Assembly: GCF_015706575.1 (NCBI RefSeq) | Contig: NW_024037060.1 | Span: forward strand, 4,123,686 to 4,187,685 | Direction: 5' to 3' | DNA length: 64,000 bases | Source of the DNA: Patiria miniata | Lineage: Eukaryota; Echinodermata; Asteroidea; Valvatida; Asterinidae | Position numbers and translations under genes: made by a program | Part shown: positions 12,301 to 23,995 of the stretch, in pieces | How the letters are laid out: every line of letters starts with the position of its first letter | How positions within the stretch are numbered: position 1 is the stretch's first letter | Notes under the pieces: generated by a model | Databases searched by the model: none | What the model was told of the DNA's origin: nothing | The model's input: only the letters and a program-made list of their open reading frames with translations

Positions 12301-12817
12301 GAACACGCCCACCCACTCAAGACTATAGTGCGACCACAACCTGCAGATCCATTTATCAGACCGACATCATGCCGAAGCCTTCCAAAGCAACTTCGCCACC
12401 CAAAAAATATGTCATTTTCCCAAAGTTTTGCAACATTATTTTAACACATTCTTCAGAAATCTAAACAGAGAGTTTGAGGGAGGGGTAAGGGACTAGATGG
12501 AACTGTGGGCTACAGTGCCCCTCTTTTGGGATCTCACGTAGTTGGACATTACAGTTTTACGGTTCCTATATCTATCTTACATTTACTTTCATATTCATAT
12601 TTTCATTTACGATACATATTCACCCAATTCCTAGTTAGAGACAAATATTAATTCGGAGCCACCACAACAAGTATACCGGACAAGTTGCGGAAAGTGGATG
12701 CGTAATTGCGGATGAACTTGTCCACGACGTTTCGTGCAAATTTAATGAGATGTCTACTATTTTCTACTTGGTGTGAATTTCCTGCCTTGTGTCATGTCTG
12801 TTTGTTTGTTTCTCCCT
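12301..12817. other. No supported gene
   Basis: Unassigned sequence with no open frame of note and no recognisable repeat. Confidence 0.5.
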
Positions 12818-13243
12818 TTAACCCTAAAGGGGCCGGGGCGGAATCCGCTCCCCCCCCCAACATTTTCCGCGATAGCCTCTAGAGCTGTTATGACTTTTTA
12901 GCCTCGAGCTTTGCGCATCTTTTGATACCAAAAACATAAAAATCGGACCACGGGTTGCCGCGTAGCGAACAATTTTCAGGCGTGAAAACTGAATTTTCCC
13001 ATATACGTCATGTATACAGAGCAGAATTGCCATTCGTACATATGAATAATTAATTAGCCATAATTCCAAAACCCTTTGACCTATATTCATGAAATTTCTT
13101 GGGTATGTTTAGGAAGAGTTGCTCTATGCATGTACTGAGTTCAACATTTTTCATCACTCGATGGCCGAGATCTTAGGGGGGGGGGCGGAATCCGCCCCCC
13201 GGCTGAGAGATGGTAAAAAATAACCCGGCCCTTTTAAGTTTAA
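12818..13243. mobile_element. piggyBac-like MITE, copy 2 (426 bp, diverged right TIR)
   Basis: The left end TTAACCCTAAAGGGGCCGGG (12818-12837) is identical to copy 1. The right end CCCGGCCCTTTTAAGTTTAA (13224-13243) has a few changes but keeps the terminal TTAA. The interior matches copy 1 over most of its length (GCCTCGAGCTTTGCGCATCT, GAAATTTCTTGGGTATGTTT). It has a short insertion near 12945-12985 and lacks part of the left interior. Two copies with the same ends and near-equal length define the family. Confidence 0.8.
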
Positions 13244-13303
13244 TTGTAACTGTAACGGAAAGGAATGTAATGTAATATTTGATGTGTGTGATGCATGTAT
13301 TGC

Positions 13304-13400
13304 ATGTTTATGTTTGTTTGTTTGAAGTTTGTTTGTTTGTTTGTTTGTTGGGGTGTTGGGGTTGTTTGTTAGGTTTTTTTTTGGGGGGGGGGGGTTGAGG
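13304..13400. repeat. GTTT microsatellite with T and G runs
   Basis: GTTT units are reiterated at about 13307-13350, then GGGGTGTTGGGG, then poly-T and poly-G to about 13394. Confidence 0.75.
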
Positions 13401-13605
13401 GTTGTGTTTGTGTAGGTGATCTAAATGGCTTGTGTTAAAGTTTTACCGGTTTTTTTTCTTTTAAAAATCATATATTTGTTTTTGTTGCCTTTGAACTTTT
13501 AGCTTTTAATGTAAATATTGTAATTGTCAGCATTTATGCTGTTTGTGTGCAATATATTTTGTTTATAATAATAGACCAGAATAAATAAATACATAAATAA
13601 ATTTC
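13401..13605 (+). repeat. Possible LINE 3' end or A/T-rich 3' tail
   Basis: A T-rich segment ends in an AATAAATAAATACATAAATA run at 13581-13600. That would fit the 3' end of a retroposed sequence, with overlapping AATAAA signals. No coding part is present. Confidence 0.25.
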
Positions 13606-14080
13606 TTTCAAAACTCTGTCGCACATAAAGTCAAAATTCAGTATTCGCTATGATACCAAACGCCAAGCAATAATCACAATAGGAGATCGTAATTATGAAT
13701 AAAACGATTAATTATTGAAGTCTAATCATTATCGAAGATGAAAATGGATGATTGAGTAGGCCTACATCAATTAAATAAGTCACGTTCGCTGAGCACCTGG
13801 CGTTCAAAGACATGTCATCAACGAACAAAAGGCGACTCAAAAAATGAATTAAAAGTGCATCCTTTGTGAAACTGGAGGATTAAGCGCACTGTCACATTGG
13901 AGCCGTTGGGAATGATAAATGTGATTGCGTTATCACTTAACGATTTCCAGACGAACAGCTTGGGTGTTATATTGTTGCTATATTTAATATATTCAGGCCT
14001 AATAGTTCATCAACTCGTACTGTTCTAGTTTATCCGTAAGTTTTCATGCTTAGGTTCTGTCTCGGTCCAACTGTCAGGGT
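13606..14080. other. No supported gene
   Basis: Unassigned sequence with no notable open frame or repeat. Confidence 0.5.
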
Positions 14081-14295
14081 GTACTTGTTCGTGTTTCTGT
14101 TCTGCGTTAGTCCATCCAAGTCATCTCGCCACAAGCCTAGGCATAGAGGATGCCTCCATACCTGTGTATAATTTCGCTTCTTACACCTTTTCGACAATTT
14201 CATTTACTTATTCAGTCACTTATTCGTGTATTCTCTGCTTGCATTTCTCATCTGGTATGGAAATAAATTGTGAGTTTGAATTTGAATTGAAGTGA
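14081..14295 (+). mobile_element. Probable LINE 3' tail
   Basis: The segment ends GGAAATAAATTGTGAGTTTG followed by AATTTGAATTGAAG. It combines AATAAA with a short TTGAA-type reiteration, as is usual at 3' ends of CR1/L2-like LINEs in marine invertebrates. The insertion at 25199-25362 carries a similar tail in the opposite orientation. No reverse transcriptase part is present, and the left limit is arbitrary. Confidence 0.4.
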
Positions 14296-14548
14296 ATGTT
14301 GCGGTCTCGTGATGCCAACTTTCAGCAACCTGTTCCCCTCTGCACTGCATGTGTATCGTGCTCTTGAAGTGTGATCAGTGTATAAGTGGTGACATAGGCC
14401 TACACTGTTTAAATGTGAGCTAAAAACAATGTGCAAAAGATGCTAAAATGTTTGGGTGGCCGGTTGGAATGACGTCACGGGACACATGGTCCATATAATA
14501 ATGTACAGCCCCATCGCCCCCTTCCGTGCAGTTGCAATTTGTACACAC

Positions 14549-16031
14549 TAAGGGCCCTGTCACACTTCTGCGTATCCTAATTCCTTATGAGTTGCGCATT
14601 GACATTTTTTTCATACGCAGTCGTACGCACAATACGCACCTCATATGCATCTCTATCGTTTTGTGTAAGTTTTGTGTACGCAGGCATACGCATGGTACGG
14701 CCCAGTACGCCGGATAGTTTTGGGCATGCACAAAACTACGCTGCGTACGCTGTAAAGCCCCTGTCACACTTGTCCGAATCGTCACTCCGTTCATGTTCCG
14801 AGTAAAACATTGTGGATTCGGTGTTTAATCGGTTTGAACTGAACTCAAACGGATTTCCCTCGGTTTTCCTCGGTTTTCCAACGCTATATACTCGTGTACG
14901 TTCGGTGATGCACTGAGGAACTCGAAGAAATTATTGAACCTGTTTAATAATTTCTCCGAATTGTCGCGGCAACCTCAATACGGACGGTATCCGGTATACA
15001 CACGGAATATGCACGGAATGCACGGAATACACACTGTACTCATTCGTTGCCATTCGTTGCAATGCGGAATAGGTGCGGAAGAGTACGGAACAGGCCTCCG
15101 TATGTATTCAGAGTTCATTCCGAACCCACATTGTAATGCCGATCAAAAAACGGACTTTGATGTCACTTTATCCGATGATATACCGCATTACCACGATGTA
15201 ATACCATATATATAACGGAGACGAACGGAATATAAACGGAATGTTCGGAAAGCGGTCGGTCTTGAGATCAATGAATTTTTCAAAGTTTGGCATGTCCGGT
15301 GATGATCGGAGAGGTTCTGAATATAGACGGATTGCAATCGGAATAGCAACTTATTAGATCCGGAATAAGACCGGATTATGATCGGTGTATTTTCATTTCT
15401 GGCTGGTTTTTTGACATTTCTCTCCGAACGTGTCCGAATTAATAATATTTCAGATCGGTTTATGAATGGAATTATAGATTCGGACAAGTGTGACAGGGGC
15501 TTTACGCAGGTCATAAGTTATAAATACGCAATGCATCGGTCCCGCATCGGTCGTGCGCGGTACGAGTACGCTATGTGTTCGTGGGGATTTAGCGGTTCAT
15601 ACGCGGTAATACGCTGACCTCCCGGCACGCACCCCGTCAGCATATGAGCCGCCTATATTGGACGTATACTTGCAGCGCAGATACAACGCACGCTGAACGA
15701 ACTCATAGCGAATGCCGACGTATTGCGTCGGAAGTGCGTCGGGAATGCGGTCGGCATAAGTCGGGTGCGTCCGAAATACGCTCGGCATGCGCACTGCATA
15801 CTGACCTATTCGCAGCCCGAAAAAAAAATGTTGTGCACTGCATACTTAACTCATACGCATCTCATACGCAATGGATGCGCTGAATTCGTTACTTGTACGC
15901 TAGATGTGCGTCGCACATAAGTCAAAGTAATCAAAAAATTTCGACGTTTTGAGCGTACGGCTGCGTATTGAAAAATTCTGATAAGGAACTCATAAGGAAT
16001 TAGGATACGCAAAAGTGTGACAGGGGCTTTA
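14549..16031. mobile_element. Outer TIR element carrying a nested insertion
   Basis: The left end (AGGGCCCTGTCACACTTCTG then CGTATCCTAATTCCTTATGA) pairs with the right end (...TCATAAGGAATTAGGATACG then CAAAAGTGTGACAGGGGCTT). The pairing extends some 75 bases with roughly 20% mismatch, including CATACGCAGTCGTACGC against GCGTACGGCTGCGTATT. The interior is rich in short CGCATACG/GTACGC words. It is interrupted by 14753-15504; without that insertion it would be about 730 bases. A TA may flank both ends. No transposase frame is present. Confidence 0.75.
14753..15504. mobile_element. Inner TIR element (752 bp, perfect 28-bp TIR)
   Basis: The left 28 bases (TAAAGCCCCTGTCACACTTG + TCCGAATC) are the exact reverse complement of the right 28 (15477-15504). 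The interior is dense in CGGA/TCCG words (CGGAATGC, CGGAATAC, CGGACAAG), in the same style as the outer element's CGCATACG words. The terminal core GCCCCTGTCACACTT is shared with the outer element, so the two are related families. No transposase frame is present. Open frames inside come from the word composition. Confidence 0.85.
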
Positions 16032-19000
16032 AGGAATGTGGAAAACAAATGTATACGCACTACACTGAATTCAAATCACTGTCGAAGAAACTAGGATCTG
16101 GTACACGGTACCCTGTGGAGACATGTGCACAATAGGAAACACAAGATTGTATACGTCTCCACATAGCAATTTCTATAGGTGAATACGTCTCCACAAGGTT
16201 ATCACGAAATAGATATATGGATTTTACTCAAAAACTAGGAATTTCCAAGGTGTGTTGATCCGTCGCAAATTGAAGTATTTTATGTAAGGGATATTAAGCC
16301 CGAATTTCAGCCCGGGAAATTAATTCCGTGAAAACAGGAGCATTTTGAAAGTACATTCAAACTCGAAAACTTTAGTACACGAGAACAAAGAAATGACTCC
16401 ACAAGGATACAAATTCCAGAATGTATGTTTTAACCTGTGCAACTTACAGCCTCTTAATGTTCGCCATACAACACATCCAAAATATGAAATCCCTGCTGTT
16501 TCTACGCGCAGCACCGCGGCCTCACTACAAACTACACTGTAAATTGCACCAGTCAATAAAACCTCCAGGCAATGAATATAAAAGGAATTGCCTTTTGACG
16601 ATTCATTTTGTAGGGACACAAAGTAAATGCCACGTATATCTATACGTTTTACGAGCAGGTCTGGGAATTTGATTTCGATTATTGTCGGTCAGTTCCCCCA
16701 GGCCACACGGCGCTGATGATGCGACCGTCTACGTGGAATCATGACCACCACCCCCCCCCCCCAAAAAAAAAGGGGAGATATGAGAATGAATCTGCAACAT
16801 TCGTACAGTTAAAGATGGATTTAATAAGCCAAGTCAAGGACACGTCACCTTGTCCAATCTGAAATATTTTGTAGCGATGCCATTTTCTGCGTACAAACAG
16901 TGAAAAATATCTCGTTTAATGAAGCACTTTAATTAGTACCTCAACTTAAATCAAAAATGTTGTAGATATTCACATTTGTTTTTAAATTGAAGCAATATTA
17001 ATATTTACTTCTATTAACTTGGATTCACGTCTATAAACGATAAGCTCATAGCGTCGTGATTTAGTTCCCTTTGCATTTTGGGGTAGAATGCAATATCCTA
17101 AATGTAACTCATTGCAAATACATGTTTTCAAAAATGAATTTGTGATGGAATCTTTCTATTTTTTTTGCCAAATACTTGAACAAATTATCACGACCCCGAT
17201 ATTAGCCTTTTGTACGCAACCACTGTGGAGTCATGGTAGTTTTCTTCTCGTCCAAGTATCACCCGTTGTCCAACGGAGCTCATCTCTCCGTATCCAACGT
17301 CTAACATAATCTGAGCAACGCAAATTGTATGCGGTCGGAGTCGACTTTAGAAACTGTGACGTCATTTCGATCAAAAATCTGGACTTAGATGTTGATTGGT
17401 CAATTTGGCTGACATGTTGTTGTAATACAACAACTGGTTACGGAAGATCCGATACAAGGCACCCGATGGATGGTCAGAATCTTGCGAGGTCAAGACGCAG
17501 TCTTGTTTTGCATAATTAATCGCCGAATCTGCTGGCATATCATAGACCTTTGCACAGACCAGTTTTGGACCAGCAATGATCCTTGATCCGCCACTGAACA
17601 CATTTTCAACAGGTCATTGTGCTTTGGTTAACGTTTGTATCTCTTTTACCGTTACTTGACCTAATTGTCAATGAAATCAATTTTTGCACAATGTATAGCA
17701 CAAGCATTTCATACAAGGACATGCCGTCGGGGTGCGTGTACTGTGAGAAAGGAGTGAAATAAATTCCATGACACGAAAAACATTAACCGTCTTATCTAGG
17801 CAGGTTCAACTCATCAAGAAATTCCCAGAAAATATCTCGTTTTTCCCCCTCAGCGTGAAGATCCTCTATTTCTCAACGGAAATACACTCCAATTAAAAAC
17901 CTCAATTACAGGTTCCGCTGCACGAATTGGTTTGGCCTGGGGGAACAGTTTGTGTCTCACGTCTAGGCTCGTCAACGCGGATGCATTTAAACGAGTACGG
18001 ATGTGGAGAGGCGCCGCCTCCTTCAGTTTGACAAGAGGTCCTCCACCTTGGGGGAGGCCTCTGGCTAACGCTCTCAGAACTCCGCAGCTGGGTCCATGGA
18101 GGGGGGGGGGGAGAAGCAGTGACGACTCGTCCGTTTTCTTAAGGTCTACTTCTGGGACCGTTTTCTTGTAATTGCATACGGAGAGGGTCAATTTCCAATC
18201 ATTATAAGGTCAAGGATTTAAAAATATTTGTCTTTGATTGTCGGGACAGGTCAAGAACCGATATTCAATTTTCGACATTGCGGCCTACCGGGTTCAAGTT
18301 ACGTCAAGATGCATATTTAGTACATGTACCTCAATCCGTGTTCTTGTCACTGATTTTCTGTTGAACTTAAACTCGAGTTCGAGCCTTCATGTGCGGAATC
18401 GACGTCTGGAGACGAGTCTAAGGTCGACACTTTTATTGGCAACGGAAGCATTTTTTTTCACACACACGAAAACTTCACAGGTCGACCTGACTGATCAAAA
18501 CAACTAACTATGTTTAATTCAGTTTGATTATTTAATGAAGAGGATGTCATTTTCTATAACAGACTTGTAAAACGACGGTAAAGCGGCAATTGAACACAGC
18601 GGTTGTTTTGCGCACGCTGTTCTTAATTGACAAGAAATGAGTTTGTGGACATTGTACCCCAACTATACTGGAAACGTCCTATCCGTGACATGCATAAGTA
18701 CACGTGCAGACGAATAACATTCCAACTGATGTCAAGGGATGTTGCTCAAACCTCGAAGGAATGAACATAGTAGTGACTTCATTCTGTGCCATGCACACTC
18801 CACACAAAGCAACACATTTTTGATAAAATAAGACACAAAGTGGGTTTTGGATGGCTACTATTAAAATGTCTAGGCCAGAAACTGTAGCAGAAGTGACCAG
18901 CGGCTAGATACAGCTATAATGGGTAACATCCACTTGACATCGCCATGTTCTTAAATTAACCACACTCAACCGATTTCAACTGACACAGACCTGAAACCAT

Positions 19001-19680
19001 TTTCGCCTTCGCTTTGTTTTCGATTTTGCTTCGTTTCAAGCAAGGGTCGGCCACAGTAAGTTAAAAAAAACCACAGTTCACAAGTACGATGTTAATGTTT
19101 CAAGAAATGATATGTGAAAACAAAAATTAATGCCATTTATTATACACTGCATATTCGTAATAAACTGTTGAAAATTGATTGGAAATTACGTTTGGTAATC
19201 GTTAATCAATTATCAGCAGATTAGCGGTAAATTCACTGATTTCCATTCAGATCATGCTGTTCAAGGAAACCAGATATTTCAATTAAGGGAAGACGGTCCG
19301 CCTAATTGTCAATTTAATATCTGCGTATTTGCTAGCCGCTATTTACTGACTGAGTTAAAGGGGGTATAATATTCTCAAGTACATTCCCCGCCCGAAAAAG
19401 AATGTCGACAATTAAACAGGCGCTTTGGGGCAGCCACGGCATCGCCTTACAGTCAAGACTGCTAGGTGTCTGAATGTACCTCAGGACATAATAATACAAG
19501 AGCCATACCCGGGAAAAGAAGTATGACCAACAAAATGATCAGCCCTGCATGGTTTTACCATCAAGAGTTAGGTTTCTCAGTCGGATTGTCTGCTTCCTTG
19601 AACTTAGGATAGTTTTACTACATGCGATCCCCAGCTATATCAGTCCACGTTAAAGAGAGACGCGCATTAATCCCTGCAGC
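16032..19680. other. No supported gene
   Basis: Short open frames only. A GC-richer patch at about 17930-18125 is open on both strands (114 and 80 codons) with no recognisable domain. C/A runs lie at 16747-16772. A sequence near 17570-17600 resembles, in reverse, the GTGGCGGATC start of the poly-G insertions. 18240-19680 shows nothing I can assign. Confidence 0.45.
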
Positions 19681-19719
19681 ATAGCTCATAGTTATGATGA
19701 TTTTGGGCTATTCAACCAG

Positions 19720-19881
19720 ATGAAAATGCTGTTTAGGTTTATTTCTTCAAGATTTGTTATAGACTGCTGCTGCCTGTCAATCATGCCAGACGCAGACGTA
19801 ACGAGACTAGACCAGGTGCGAGACAGCCTTAGAGAGCATGATCCTGATCGTATGCAAGCACTTATAATTACAGGCCCGTGA
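19720..19881 (+). CDS. Small open frame of unknown status (53 codons)
   Basis: The frame starts MKMLFRFISSRFVIDCCCLS and ends ...DRMQALIITGP followed by a stop. The second half has protein-like composition (DADVTRLDQVRDSLREHDPD). It could be an exon remnant, since an AG lies at 'CATGCCAG', but no matching neighbour exon was found. I do not recognise it. Confidence 0.15.
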   Translation: MKMLFRFISSRFVIDCCCLSIMPDADVTRLDQVRDSLREHDPDRMQALIITGP

Positions 19882-20756
19882 AGTAGAAGTATAGCGACAA
19901 TTAATGCTGGATGTTCCTCTTCTAAAACTGAACGGTAATCCCGAACGAATTGAACAGTCAAGTGGTTTAAAAAGAGTCAGTATACTTTTCAAAATCGAGG
20001 ATTCAAACTGTCCAACATATTAAATAAAGGCCATAAAGATATCTCCGTGCTATAGCAATCAATCCACTGAATAACTCCAATTAGCAAACCTCGCGTAAGC
20101 AACGCCCACTTTAAATTCTAGTCATGAACCCATTTTAGTTCTGGGCGACCATGATGTTTTGCCAATTTGCCATTCCCCCGTCTGACGATAGATGGAGGAA
20201 ATCAGTATTGAGGCCATCATTCATCAGGAAGTTCTCAAGAAAAACCTCTTACAAATGACTGGCAATTACGGATCGCGCCTGTTCCAATCAATTCGTGACT
20301 TGCAGATATGCATTGATTCTTCCAGGACAATTTAATATCTCAAAGTAGATGTGCCAACAGAGGAATTCACACTACCAATCTGGCCTTCCCATATACTACA
20401 CGAATAAAATATACCAGATACTTCGTAGATAGGCGAGGCCTGCAACGCTTCTGCATTGGAAATGAAATCATCGTTGGTGGCGTTAAGATTCGATCCAGGC
20501 AAGACTTAAATGACATTCAAAAAGACATTCATAAACTGCAAATTTGAATCCCTTGTGGCAACTTCGAGCTAAAACATTCTGCAGTGTCGTGACGCCATTT
20601 TTTGGAGTGTCTAGAATAGTGGGCTTCAAAGATCCCTCGAAGGTGCAATTAGTCTACAAACGTCTCATAAAACAAAAGAACTATAAAAAGGTCGCTCTTT
20701 TTGAAGACGATCCATTCCAGCCTCAGGCCGGCAGCTAAAATGTGAAGACGATCTTT

Positions 20757-20994
20757 TATTGACACGCACGTTTTTAATAAAAGGTGTTTTCATGATGCGG
20801 ACCAATTGAATGTGGACTTGGATAAGTGCCTGGTTGAAGAGGAGAGTTTGCCCTTCACCGTCTTCATGAGAGCTTGTGGGAAAAAAACTATACATCCTTG
20901 CTATAGGGCGGGACTAGTGAGACAACTACGACGTAACACTTTCTCTAAATTGTCGAGAGGCCGAGAATTATATTTGAAATTATATTTCTCGTGA
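20757..20994 (+). CDS. Coding-like segment, unidentified (about 78 codons)
   Basis: An open frame from about 20757 reads IDTHVFNKRCFHDADQLNVD through MNVDLDKCLVEEESLPFTVF (initiator-capable ATG at 20806 in frame) to a TGA at 20992-20994. Composition is protein-like and the segment could be an exon, as CTC|GTGAGT lies at its end. The frame at 20544-20738 just upstream is of similar quality but not contiguous. I recognise no domain, and it may be a decayed gene or transposon. Confidence 0.2.
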
Positions 20995-21440
20995 GTTTCT
21001 TCAGATGTTCAGGGATGTGTGAAATTTTGACATTTTTGCCTTTCATTTCAGGTATAAAGGAAAACTATCCACACCTGGACGGTGCCAAAGTGTTATTTAC
21101 ATTTTGAAGGAAAAAAAGGCTGAAATCAGGCGATTGATCAAACTAGTCCACAACGAAGACTCTCTCTTCGTTCAGCAATCATTGAACTCCTTGCAATGAA
21201 AAGAAATCGCTCAAAAGGTTCGGTTGTCTGAAGATTGTATGTTCAGTTTTAAGATAAGTCGAAGATTTTATAAATGATGAAAAATCTACGACGAACAATG
21301 TAATATAAACTACCATATGAGTATAGGGGAAAAAATGAAGGGCGAAAGCCTTCGTTTACTCATAATGTAAATGGAGGGTTGATAAAGTAGTTTTGAGTTC
21401 GGATTCTGACTGGTATCTATCTCATTGGTTTTATGAAAAG

Positions 21441-21540
21441 AACCCTAATGATTGAGATTAATATGTCCGTGTTGTGGACAGATCCACAGGCCCAGGGATC
21501 GAGTCCCACATGGGTCAAATTTTCTGAACCAGACTAATGA
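21441..21540 (+). repeat. Possible tRNA-derived fragment
   Basis: GGGATCGAGTCCCACATGGG near 21495-21514 resembles a box B followed by a T-stem. No box A or cloverleaf is evident, so this would at most be a SINE relic. Confidence 0.2.
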
Positions 21541-21875
21541 CTTATTAACTGCACTGAAACATTATAAGCAGATATCAATAGACTTGACTTGCTTAAATAT
21601 CACTTTATCACATTATCAATCTGCAATGAGACGGAAAACCTATTACTTCAGGACGATTGGTCATCAAAAGTGTCCAAGCACGCACCTAGCCTCCCAAAAA
21701 ATGTGTCACAAAGATTAATTGCTGACATGTCTCATACACGATAGCCATGGGATGAGCAGACTGTGAGATTTGTCTGGCGTCTGGAGTCACGACTAGTAGA
21801 AGGCTCGGAAACAGACTGAGGCAGCTTGAGCCAAAGATATTTGCTAAGCCTTAAATATATTTGCAAAATTGCATG

Positions 21876-22250
21876 CCCCCCCCCCCCCCAAAAAATTAGG
21901 TTTAATACCAGCCATACCTGTCATGTGTTGAATACGGACCACGACCAATTTGCATAGCACTTAATAGCAGCCTCGTAGAAAAATTGTCGCTGAGCACAGT
22001 GGCGCACGTACCCAAGGGGGGGGGGGGGGGGGGGGCTGGGGGCAATTTGTTCTTTTTGTCTCACGATTTGACGGCGGTGCTATGTATGCGGCCTATTTTC
22101 GAGAAAGTATAATAGGGGTGTAATACGGCGCCACCAACGTCAAAATAGTCCGTCCCCCCAAGAAAAAATTGTTCTGCGGCCAAAAATTTGGGGCAACACA
22201 TTTTTGCGGGAAAAAATGTCAGTCCCCCTCCCCCAAGCCAAATCCTTGGT
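21876..22250. repeat. Poly-G/C-bordered dispersed insertions
   Basis: A C run lies at about 21877-21890. A segment starting CAGTGGCGCACGTACCCAAG is followed by a long G run (about 22015-22036). CCCCTCCCCCAAGCCAAATC then CTTGGTG occurs near 22225-22251, which is roughly inverted to the start. It is likely a member of the same poly-G class, about 260 bases long; the ends are approximate. Confidence 0.4.
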
Positions 22251-22306
22251 GTGCAAGCTTAGCAAGCTTATGCACTGAGCAAGCTTATGCACTAAGCAAA
22301 AATCGG

Positions 22307-22612
22307 CTAATTAGAACCCGTCATGAGAGTTGAGGAGCACACATCGCATGACATTTTGCCAGTGTTGTAGTCGAGACTCGAGACATCACAGGACCAGTCA
22401 ATTATTGTAGAGCAGGCACTACGATTGTACCCACCGCTTGCTTGGGCAAGACCGACCACAAGTAACAGGGCAAAAACAATGACAAAGGAATGCCCTTGCA
22501 GGAGTTCATTGGCAACGAGACTGGAGTCTGGAGGTTTTGTGTTGGGCTTGTGATGATCCTGCGGGGTCTCGACCAGACGTGGACTTTGAGTGCTGAAAAA
22601 CATGCAATACAA
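22307..22612 (-). CDS. Putative secreted small cysteine-containing peptide (exon or short ORF)
   Basis: The frame is 101 codons if read from its first ATG. The interesting part is a strongly hydrophobic stretch (HSFVIVFALLLVVGLAQASG), which looks like a signal peptide with cleavage after an A-S-G-type site. After it come about 40 residues with four cysteines (CSTIIDWSCDVSSLD, MSCDVCSSTLMTGSN) and an N-R-S sequon, then a TAG. The 46 residues before the hydrophobic stretch are low-complexity and unlike a normal leader, so the true protein may begin in an upstream exon that joins at an AG just before GGCATTCC (about 22496). I do not recognise a family. Confidence 0.35.
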   Translation of the reverse strand: MYCMFFSTQSPRLVETPQDHHKPNTKPPDSSLVANELLQGHSFVIVFALLLVVGLAQASGGYNRSACSTIIDWSCDVSSLDYNTGKMSCDVCSSTLMTGSN

Positions 22613-22934
22613 AATCAGGCCATACAGTACTCACTCTTTGGCTGACATTTTCCAAGATTTTCTTGAGGCAAAGGACAAGGTCCTCAGTATTTCATCAACC
22701 ATGGAGGAATTCCTCCATGCGCCAACCAAGTTTGGAGTCTCAATTCAATTTTTAAAGGAGACTTTTCTTCAACATTTTGCACCTGAGAGGGTAGACATAC
22801 TACATGGTACATGTCCAACCATGGTCCAACCGTTTGAAAAGACTGACCTCTTCATTGGTCTGATGGCTAAGGAGAAATGTGTAAAAATAGAGACCAGTAC
22901 CAGACATGCCAGATGTTTCTTTTGGCACAGTTGA
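22590..22934 (+). CDS. Uncharacterised 114-codon open frame
   Basis: It runs from MLKNMQYKIRPYSTHSLADI to ...RHARCFFWHS and a stop. Composition is protein-like and partly helical (ADIFQDFLEAKDKVLSISST), with no low-complexity stretches. It overlaps the start of the divergent minus-strand frame by about 23 bases. I recognise no domain. It could be a host exon or a transposon fragment. Confidence 0.25.
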   Translation: MLKNMQYKIRPYSTHSLADIFQDFLEAKDKVLSISSTMEEFLHAPTKFGVSIQFLKETFLQHFAPERVDILHGTCPTMVQPFEKTDLFIGLMAKEKCVKIETSTRHARCFFWHS

Positions 22935-23280
22935 TTGTTGCAGCACTGAAGATGTTGTTGTACTGGTTGTTTCAGGTGCCAATCTATTTTCTTGTATTGT
23001 ACGTTTTTAATGTGGGCACACAGTAGTGAGAGTCCCAAAATGTTCGGACTAGGTCTCGGCGACAACACTGATTTTAGCTGGTAACCTAGTAGTTGCTACT
23101 AAGCAAATATTTCCGTGCTTAGGAACTTCTTGAGCTGACTTCTTGAGCTGACTTCTTTTTTTAACGAGAAAAAAATACTGAGCATTTTACCCCCACTTAG
23201 CAGCTCCGTAAAATCCGGGCCCTGCAGAATGATAGGAAGCTCACGGATTATCCTAACTGGATCGCAAGAATGTTATTATC

Positions 23281-23575
23281 AAGCAGGGGCGGAGCTTTCA
23301 GGACACAGGGGGGGGGGGTGATATGAAGGAAGTGGGTGTTGAGTGGGTGTTGTTGGGCACAAGCACGACTTGCTAGGGGATCCAGGCCGAGGGTTGCCAC
23401 GGGATAATTTTGAAATCTACGATGCTTTCTCCTTCATTCTATGGGAATTTGAGAATAAATTTAGGAACTTTAGCATTCCATATATTATTTTTGGCCCCAT
23501 TTTATTAGTTTCAAAACATTAGTCAGCGGCTGGACGCCACCCCCCCCCCCCCCCGAACCGCTACTGTCTAGACAA
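23281..23575. repeat. Poly-G/poly-C-bordered insertion
   Basis: It starts GCAGGGGCGGAGCTTTCAGG with a G run at about 23310-23318. It ends with GGACGCCACC and a C run (23538-23554), then GAACCGCTACTG. The G run at one end and C run at the other match the other members of this class. About 295 bases. Confidence 0.45.
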
Positions 23576-23995
23576 GCCGGCTAGAGACCGTACCTGCACA
23601 TCATTAACATGAACTGAGCATGGAGGAATAAGTTCTTATTCCTCCATAAAAAGAGATAAATGTAGTTCGATTTCAGCGTGACAAATTCATGACGCCCGAT
23701 CACGGCCCAAGGGGATTCGGCTCGGGCGTTGATGGATCGCTGCGGACGAGGTGCATGCACAACTTTCTCCAAGAAGTTCAGTTTGAAACGGAGACAACAC
23801 GGCACTGTGAGCTACAGAGGTCATGCGTTAAGGCGGCGTTTGAGGGCAATGGATTGGTATCTTTTGGGTAGGCATGAATCTCGTGTGCATTCATTGTTAC
23901 TATTAAACTAAAACATCAAATGATACTCCTTTGAGATAACCACAACGTATACGGATATTGTTTCCGAAATGCCAATATACAAATACACAAATTAA

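Noticed and set aside
11965-12302. Overlapping plus-strand frames of 109 and 65 codons
   Set aside because: They are kept open by poly-C/poly-G and AACAAA repeats; composition is not protein-like.
14526-16060. Many open frames on both strands
   Set aside because: They lie in the two nested TIR elements and reflect their repeated CGCATACG and CGGA words.
17850-18191. Frames open on both strands (114 and 80 codons)
   Set aside because: Local GC richness explains the lack of stops; no homologous pattern, splice partner or start context.
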